Assembly (NCBI RefSeq): GCF_901538355.1
Contig: NZ_LR593887.1
Location: 4,936,920 to 5,000,919 of the forward strand
DNA from: Tuwongella immobilis
GTDB taxonomy: Bacteria > Planctomycetota > Planctomycetia > Gemmatales > Gemmataceae
DNA: 64,000 bases
Direction of reading: 5' to 3'
Under the pieces are notes generated by a model, which saw only the letters and a list, made by a program, of their open reading frames with translations, was not told the DNA's origin and made no database searches. The translations under genes and the position numbers were made by a program. This document shows, in pieces, positions 23,001 through 32,000 of this stretch (the stretch's first letter is position 1; every line of letters begins with the position of its first letter).

Positions 23001-26000
23001 GCCGCACCAATGCTCAGCGCATCAATGGTTTCTTGCGACAGTGCCGACAGCGTGACATCGCCACTCGCGGTCACATTGCTGCGATCCATGCGAGCTGTCA
23101 CGGAATTTGTCACGCGGTTCGATGCCGCTCCGATGCCCAGCGCGGGCCCGACCGCCGTCGGCCCCACCGCCACCGCCCCCGCCGCACCTGCGACATCGGC
23201 GATGATCGTCGATTTGTCTTGCGAGGAAAGCGTGACAATCGTGTCGGAATTGACCGTGCTGCCACGAATGCTGGTCTGCGTCGAATTGGCGATGACGTTG
23301 GAGGTGAATGCCCCACCGCCAGAAACCGCGACGCTGGCACCACCGCTGACGGAAACCGCGACCGAGGCCGAAACCGCCGTGGTATCAATTGTGGACGATT
23401 GAGTCGCCCCCACGCCGATCGAGCCGGCGCGCGTCACGGTTGAATCGACGATATCCGCACTCACGCGGTTGGTGATTCGGTTATCCGCAACCGATGCCCC
23501 GATGGCGACACTGACGCCGGTTGCGCCACCGCCGCCGATGCCGACCGCAGCCGCAGCCGTCACCGCGTCGATATCCGCCAGGCTGTTCGCCTGCACGTTC
23601 ACCGCCCCGGAAACGAGCGGCAGCGACGACTTGGAGATTGTCGCCGAGATGCTGTTTTGAATTTCGTTCTTGGCACCGGATGCCGCCACCGCGCCCCCCG
23701 CGGCCACCTGCCCGACCGCCACCGAGATCGATGCGCCCACCGCCGTCGCCGAGATGCTCGAGGCATCCGTCGCGGTCACGCTCAATCCGCCGTTGGTCAC
23801 ATTCACGGTGCTGGAATTGGCCACTTCGGCGGTGATCGTGTTGTTCACCGTGTTGCCCGAGCCCGCGCCGCTGACGGCCACCCCGACACCCAGCCCCTGA
23901 CCGGCCACCGCCACCGCCAGCGCCCCGCCCAGCGTCACCGCGGTGATTTCGGACTGTTCCGTAGCGGCAATCGTAACCCCAGTCACCGCCGAGAGATTCG
24001 ACTGATCCGCCGCCGCACGAATCGTGTTGCGAATGTTGTTATCCGCCGCCGAAACGCCAAGCGCTCCTGCGACCGAGACCCCCTTCGAGCCGGCGACACT
24101 TCCGGCAATCCCGCCCGCGACCGCGTCAATGTCGGAGGAATCCGTCGCCTTCGCCGAGATCGCCCCACCCGCTGTCGCAGTGCTGCCCACGAAGGTGGCT
24201 TCGACGTTGCTGCGAACCGTATTGCCCGACCCCGACCCGGCAAAGCCCAGCGACACGGCCACCCCGCCGCCAACCGCTCCGCCACCGGCCAAACCGATGG
24301 TCACCGCAGTCACATCATTGTCCGCCAACGCCGACAACTCGATATCACCCGTCGCTTGAATCGTCGCGCCGTTCGCCGCCGTCGATCGCACATTGCTATC
24401 GATGACCGTCACCGCAAACGACGCCCCGGCTTGGACGGCCACTGCGGCCCCCGTCCCGCCAAACGACCCCGAACCCGCCGCCGCCCCGGCGACCGCCACC
24501 ACATTGGTGTCGCCCTTGGAGGTCAGCGTCACTCGCCCATCGGTCGCCTTGACGTTGCCGCCGCTGATGATCGCTTCGGCGTCGCTGTCTACCGTCTGAA
24601 TGACCCCGGCCCCGGCTGCCGCGACGGAGACCGCCAGACTGGCGCCGGCCGCTCCGCTGCCCGCAAAGCCGATCGCAGCCGCAACCAGCGTGGAGTTGTC
24701 GGTCGCCGAAAGCGACACATTTTTCCCGGTGACATTCGAGTCTGTGCTGACCGCCGAGACATTCGTATCCACATCGGCGACAATCAAGGCCGCGCCAACA
24801 GCCGCCGCCGCTGCCGACTTCGCACCACCCGCTCCCGCTCCGGTTGCGCTTCCGGCCAGCGAAACGATCGTCGATCCATCGGTCGATTCGCTCGTCACCG
24901 AGCCGCCGTTGGAAGTCACGTTACTGCGAACGAAGCCGGTTTGCGTGGTGGCATCGGTCACCGCCACCACACCGGACCCCGCCCCGGTGAGGGTGAAGCC
25001 GGTCTGTCCGCCGATCGCCCCGCCACCGGAAAGGCCGAACGCGAGTGTGTTGACCGAAGCCGAGTGATCCGCCTTCAGAATCGCATCCCCCGACGCTTTC
25101 ACCTTACTATCTTCGATGATCGCTCGAGTCGTGTTATCCAGCACCAACACCGACTGCGAGGCTCCGATGGCCACCGCGATTGTCGCCTCATCGCCCGAGA
25201 CAGACGCCGCCCCCATCGCCGCCCCGGAAATCGTGACGACTGTGGTGTCATTATCCGCAGTCAGCAACACGCGGCCGTTGGTGGTGACATCGCTTTGTCG
25301 GCGAATGGCCGCCTCGGCGACCGAATCGACCGCGGAAATCGAAATCGCCCCGCCGACCGCCACGCTGGTGCCACCCCAGAAACCAGACGATGCCAGCGAC
25401 CCGCCTCCGGTCACCGTCAGTCCGACTACCGTGACGTCGCTGTCCGCTGTCAGCGACACATCTTGGGCCGCCGACACGATGGAATTTTCAATCAGCGCCC
25501 GCGTGCCGCCCCCGCGTTGGTTAATCTCGTTGACCACACCCGAAACACCGATGGCCACGGCATTTGCATTCTTCGACCAGGCCAGACTCACCGCTCCGCC
25601 AACGGCCGTATTCGACGAGTCATCGGCCGCATTCAGCGAGACCGCTCCACCCGTCGAGCGAACGGTTCGGCTTCCGCTATCCAGAATCGACGCTTCGACC
25701 ACGCGATTGACACTATTGACCGACACCGCACCTGCCACGGAGACTGCGTTTCCACCCGCCGATGGGCTGGCCGCGAACGATCCGCCGATGGTGACACCCA
25801 CGGCATCCGAAGAATCCGTCGCGGAGAGCGAGAGATTCCCGCCCACGGTCATCGCCGCTTGATTCACCGTGGCGCGGACCACATCATTGACCGTATTGAC
25901 TCCCGCACCCATCGCTACGGCGATGGAGCTATTGGAGCGAAACGATGGTCCCGCGACCGCAAACGCACCGGCCACGCCAACAGCACCAACGACCCCATCA

Positions 26001-29000
26001 TTCGATGCTTGCACAATCGCGTTGCCGCCGACCGTCAGCGAACCACCCGTTGGCCCCACTCCCGCCCCCGGCGTAGCCCCGACAATCGCTTCGGTGCGAC
26101 GGTTCACCGCATTCACCGCCGCCGATGCTCCCACGCCAATGCGATCCGATGCCGCCAGCGACCCCGCAACCGTCATGACATAGGTTCGGTCGGTCGCCTC
26201 AACGACCAGGCTGGCATTCCGATTGTCCGACGTCAAGACATTGCCAACAACAACCGTCGCGCCACCCGAAATTTGCGCGACCGTGTCATTTTCCACCGAT
26301 TGAACAATCACCACACCGTTGAAGCCGAAGTTCTCCGCCTGACCACCTGAAGCGCCAACGGCCACGCTGAGGACTTTGTTTTCCGCATCGACCCGGAGTG
26401 CATCGGCGAAGAGTTTGACGCCATCGTCAATGCGTGCTTCGGTGACATTATTCGAGCGAATGACCGCGACCGAAACGCCCACCGCTCGGGCCGTGTCCGT
26501 GCCACCCGCCCCGACTGGTGTAAACGAGATTCCATCGAGGCTCGGTTTAACCCACGTCCGATAGTCCAAGCTTCCATTCAAAAACGTCGTCGGAGACGGG
26601 GTTTGGAGGTTGCCAATAATGTTGATCGAATCGTTCTGGTTCGTCGCCAGCACTTCGACAATTTGGCCGCTGGTTCGATACGCCGGATCTTGGTTTACTT
26701 TGGCCCCCTCGCGGATGGTGGCCGTGGCCTGTTGATCGAGAACAAGAACGGTGACGGCACCGGCGATGTTGGTCTTCTCTGCCCCCGCCGCGGTCGCTTG
26801 GCTCCAGCTATCGGCCAAGTTGTCGTCCAGACCGAAGTTCGCGCCCAGATACGTGGTAACGGTGCGGAAGTTGTTCAGATACGCTTCGACGTGCAGATTG
26901 ACTTGAAGCCAACGCGCGGTATTGGAGTAATCTTCTGCGGAGAGGTCGATCGTCGCCCCATCCGCACCCAGGTAGCGGTAGGTCGTCCCCGCATCGCCGC
27001 CGTTGGCATACCCGACCGCCAATTCGACCGTGTTCCCGCCAGTGATCACCTTGACGCCGTCTGTGGTCCGGAACGTCGGCGTGGTGTCGGGAGCGTCGGA
27101 CGCGACGAGATTCGCACCCCAGATCTTGCTCGTATCGATGACATTGAGTTGGTCAGCCGTAATTCGGATCGCCCCGCTGGCATCGACCGAGCTATTCTTG
27201 GCGATGTAGGCATCCGCATCGTTGGAATAAATCCCAACGTTGAACGCGAGGGCAATCCCGGTTTCGACATCGCCATCGAGCGTAAACTCACCGGTAATGT
27301 CTTTGTCACCGCCGTCGGAAACTTGTCGGGCCGTGGAAGATACGTTCGGCCGGTACTGATTCTCCGCCGAAATTGTGACCGCCCCCCCCGCCTTCACGAC
27401 TGCACCAGAGGCCGCCCCGCCATCGCCAATGCGGGCCTCGATTTGATTCTGCTCCACGGCAACCGCCGCAGAAATTCCGAATTGGATCGCGGAACGGGAT
27501 GGTGGGTCCGCTTCTTTCCCGGTAATGGCCGTCGTGAGATACGTTGAGATCGCTTTGATGCCATCGAGAAGGAATGCGATAGGCTTGACATTCACCAGAA
27601 TGACGGAAACCGCCGTGGATTTCAAATCGTCGAGAATATCATCGGTCGTGTTGGTCCCCACCCCTGTCGCCGCAGTCACCCCCGAGACGATCGATGGAAT
27701 GACGAATGCTTTGTTGGCCGGTACCGGAAGCGTTCCCTTCTTCGCAATGACGACGACATTGCGACCAACCGTGGCATCGCCATCGAGTTGTGCAGTCGTG
27801 TCTCCCGCGACGATCCCCACCGACACACCGACACCCACTTTGCCATCCGTTCCAGTCGTCGAACGGGCCATCGTCCGAGTTCGATCGATCGTGTCGGCCT
27901 GCAGAATCAAATCTCGGCCGACATTCAACACGGCATCGGTGGTGACGGTCGCCGCGGTGGTATCCACGATAATCGAAGTGGCCAGCGCGATCCCCGCACC
28001 GGATTTGCCTGCCGTTTCGGTGAGAATGTCCACAACGTGATCGCTGGATGAGCGGATCGTCAGATCGCCTGTGGTGGTGATCTGAGCGTTGTCGACGATG
28101 ACTTTCGACTCGGTAAACGCGATGCCGACCGCCGCCCCAATGCCAGCGATCGGGATCGGCTGGACGAGGGTGTACGTCTCGGCTGCCGTCCGCACATCGA
28201 AGTTGTTGGCGACGATCACCGTCGGCGCCAACGGATCGGCACCGATGGTAATCTCGGCTGTCGAGCGAGCGACGGCAACGCCGACCGCCAAGGAAATCCC
28301 TTCCAACGCCAGTGCGATGCCGCCCAACGCCAATCCGCCGATGGTCTGCGCCAGAGGATTCGGGCCAAAGTCGCTGCCCAACAGCAGCCGCTGACTATCG
28401 GCAATCGCCCGGAACTCGATATTTCCGCCACGGATCGTCGCTGCGCCGATGATAATGTCTTTGTCAATCAGATCGACGTTGGCGAAGCCCAACCCCTGCA
28501 CCCTCGCGCGCTCATCGATCGAGAGCAGGCGGATATTCCCCGACAATGCCGGTGTCGAGCCATCCGCCAGAATTTGTGCCCCCTTGCCAATTTCGATGCG
28601 ATTGGCTTCGACGGTCACATTTTGCGCTTGCCCACCAACGACGGCGGGCCGGGTGTCGATGGTGAATCCCGACAGGCGGAATGTTCCCGCTTGGAATTTC
28701 AGGTCGTATTCGGTGGCGCGGAGATTGGAATCGATGTTGATTTCGCCGCCGCTGCGGAAGGTGACTTCATCCACTCCATTCGCGGGAACCCAGTTGAACA
28801 TGCTGCTGGTGACCGTCTTCCCGAATCCGGTGAAGACGAACTCGCTGCGTCCGCCGCTGGGTGTGAAGGCGATCGGCTGAGCTGTGGTCGTTCCTTGCAG
28901 GCTCACTTCAAGCTGGGTCTGAACGGTGCCGCCCTTGTACGTGCCGGCCACACCACCGCGAAGCGTCACCGGCCCGGCGGTGAAGCCCGATGCATCCAGC

Positions 29001-32000
29001 GTGACGTTCGACAGGGTTGGATCGGAGAGAATCGCCGATTCGATGCCGGCGAGGGTGTCTTGCTCGTTCACGCCGACGAAGAGCGCTGTGTTCGTCAGGC
29101 GCATATTCGCCCCGCGCGATTCGGTCAAGACATCGAACCCGCCACCGCCCTGAATCAGGTCATTGCCCGATCCGCCGGTGAGGGTGTCATTGCCGCCGCT
29201 GCCGGTGAGCGTGTCATCGCCTGCGCCGCCGTCGAGCTGCACCGAGGCAATGCCGATCGTGGAGCCATTCAGGACGTTCGCCGCCGCCGTGCCCAAAATG
29301 CCGAAATCGGCCGCCGCGTTACCACCGTTCAATTCCGAGACGGTCAGCCGCCCCGAACCGCCGGCTGTATCGGTCAGGACGATCGCCGAGCGGGCCACAT
29401 CCCAACTGGCTTGCAACTTCGGATTCGCGGAATTCAGCGCATCCACCACGGCTTGGAATGTCGCCAATGCGCTCAGATTGACGCGCACCGCCGTGCCATC
29501 GGTCAAGGTAATCAGGACATCGCTGGCCCCATCGGTGAGGACCGCTCCGGTAAGCGTCGCCCCGATTCCGGTGCCGAGAATCCCCAAATCCGCCGCAGCA
29601 AGCGAGTTATTCAGCGCCAAGACGCGAATCGAGCCAGCGCCGGGCCGAGTATCCGTCAGCACGATTCCGGTTCCCGCCGAATTCAGCGTGGCCGTTACCC
29701 GTCCGGCGGATGCCTGCTGAATCGTGTCCAGCAGTTGTTGCACGGTGGTGGGGTTGCCGAGATCCACGTCGATCGAGCCACCATCCGTGAAGATGATGCG
29801 GAAATCCACACCCGCGACCGATCGGACTCCCGTCCCGTTGTTCAGAATCGAGACTGGTGCCGTGGTCGTGGTGCCAGAAAGACTAATTACCACGCCTGCG
29901 GTGGTGCGTGGGCCTTCGCCGTTGCGAAGGAAGCGCACCTCGGTGGCGGCAGTCACCCCGCTAAATCCGGACGCATTCAGTTGATTGGACGAATTTCCAC
30001 CCGTGAGTCGGGCCGCTTCCAAGCCGGAAACGGTATCGACTTCCGCGCCAAAGATGCCGATGCCGGTCATCGTCAGCGTGGTATCGGTGAGCACCATATT
30101 GGCATCACGCGATTCGATGAGCGTATCCAGTCCGGCTCCGCCGCTGATGATATCGGTTCCTCGGCCGCCGGTCAGAATATCATCGCCGTCGCCGCCCAAC
30201 AGCACATCATTGCCTGCACCGCCGAACAGCGTATCGTTTCCACCGCTGCCGTTGAGGGTGGCATTGCCCGAGAAATTGCTCGCATCCAGCAAGTTATTGC
30301 TGGGTCCGCCGCGCAACGTCGCCCGTTCGATGCTGGTCAGCGTATTGAGAACCACCGATCCTTGGCGGACGACCGAAGTCGTGATTCCGCCGCCGGTCAG
30401 ATCGACGTTCGTGGCGACGAGATCCGGCACATCCATGCCACCGAGAACGCCGCGGAAGTAAATCGTCCACCTGCCATCCGCCTGCTTGAGAACCGTGACG
30501 TTCCCCATGCCGACATTCGCCAGCCCGGACAGCCGCGATTGCACTTCGTAAGCGGGGGCGTTGTAGGCAATTGGGGCCGTGACTTGCCCGCCGACGCTCA
30601 GTGTGAACGTGCCCGCCGTCACCGTACCGGTGAGGGCAACCGTCGCCACCTCATAGGTTCCTTCGGCCTGGTCGAGCGAGGTATCCGTCAGCACAAACCG
30701 GGCATCACCGAATTCGATGACCGTATCAATGCCCGGCCCACCATCCAACGAATCGACGCCCAATCCGCCGGTCAGCGTGTCATCCCCCGCACCACCGATG
30801 AGCGTGTCATTGCCAGCCGCACCGTCGAGCACGACATTGCCGACGGAGAAGCCCGACGCATCAATGCGATTATTCGACGATCCCCCCGTCAGGATGACTT
30901 GGTTGATGCCGCTGAACGTGGTGGTATCGCCCGCGCTGGAAGTGAGTGCGGTATTGGTCAGGGTCAGATCCAGATCGCGCGTTTCGATCAGGACGTTGTT
31001 TCCGGCCCCGCCAAAGATTTGATCGCTCCCGCCGCCACCGGTGAGGGTGTCGTCGAATGCGGTGCCGATGAGCGTGTCGTTGTCGAATCGGCCATCCAAT
31101 CGCAGATTCCCGGCGACGATCGAGCCACCTTGCAGGACCGCCCCGCTGCCAGTCCCGAGCAATCCGAGATCGGCCGCCGCCAACGACCCGTTGCGGGCGG
31201 TGACGGTGAGATTGCCCGAGCCGCCTGCCGTGTCGCGCAGCACCAGCCCCGTACCGTCCGCGTTGATGCTGAGAATCAGCCGCGAGTCCGCTTCCGCAAA
31301 CAGGGCAATCACGTCTTGCAGGGTCGCCACCGTCGACAGATCCAGATCAATCTGCGTGCCATCGCTGAGTTGCACGCGGAGATCGGCGAGAATTCGCCCC
31401 ACCGGTGCCCCGACAATCACGTTCGACGAACTTTCGCCCATCAAACCGAGGTCTTCCGCAGTGGAAGATCCGTTGATGGAAACCACACGCAGCGGCCCAG
31501 TTCCGCTTCCGGTATCCGTCAACCGCAAGGCGTTTTCCTGATTCGGATCGACTGCCAGCACCAGCCGGCCGCCGCTCACTTGCGCGAATCGATCGATCAA
31601 ATTTTGCAGCGTGGTGACGCCGTTCAGATCAATGTCCAAAACCGAGCCGTTCACCAACGTCACGCGAATGTCGGCCCCGGCAACGGTGTTGATGCCGGTG
31701 CCATCGTTGAGCGATGCGAGCGTTATCGAGGATTCTTGACCAAGCAGCACAACGTTTTGGTTGGCCACCGAGCGCATCCCGACTCCGCCATTCAGAACGG
31801 CGAGCGGAATCACCGAGCCGCCATCGAGTTTGACGCGGCCATTGAACGCGGAGGCGTCGATGCGATTGCTGGAGACGCCGCCGGATAGTTCGGCGACCTC
31901 GAACCCGGTGAGGGAATCAATTTCCGCCCCGGTAATCAGCGTGCCATTCGACAAGGTCATGCTGGCATCGCGGAATTCGATGAGCGTGTCCGTGCCTTCG

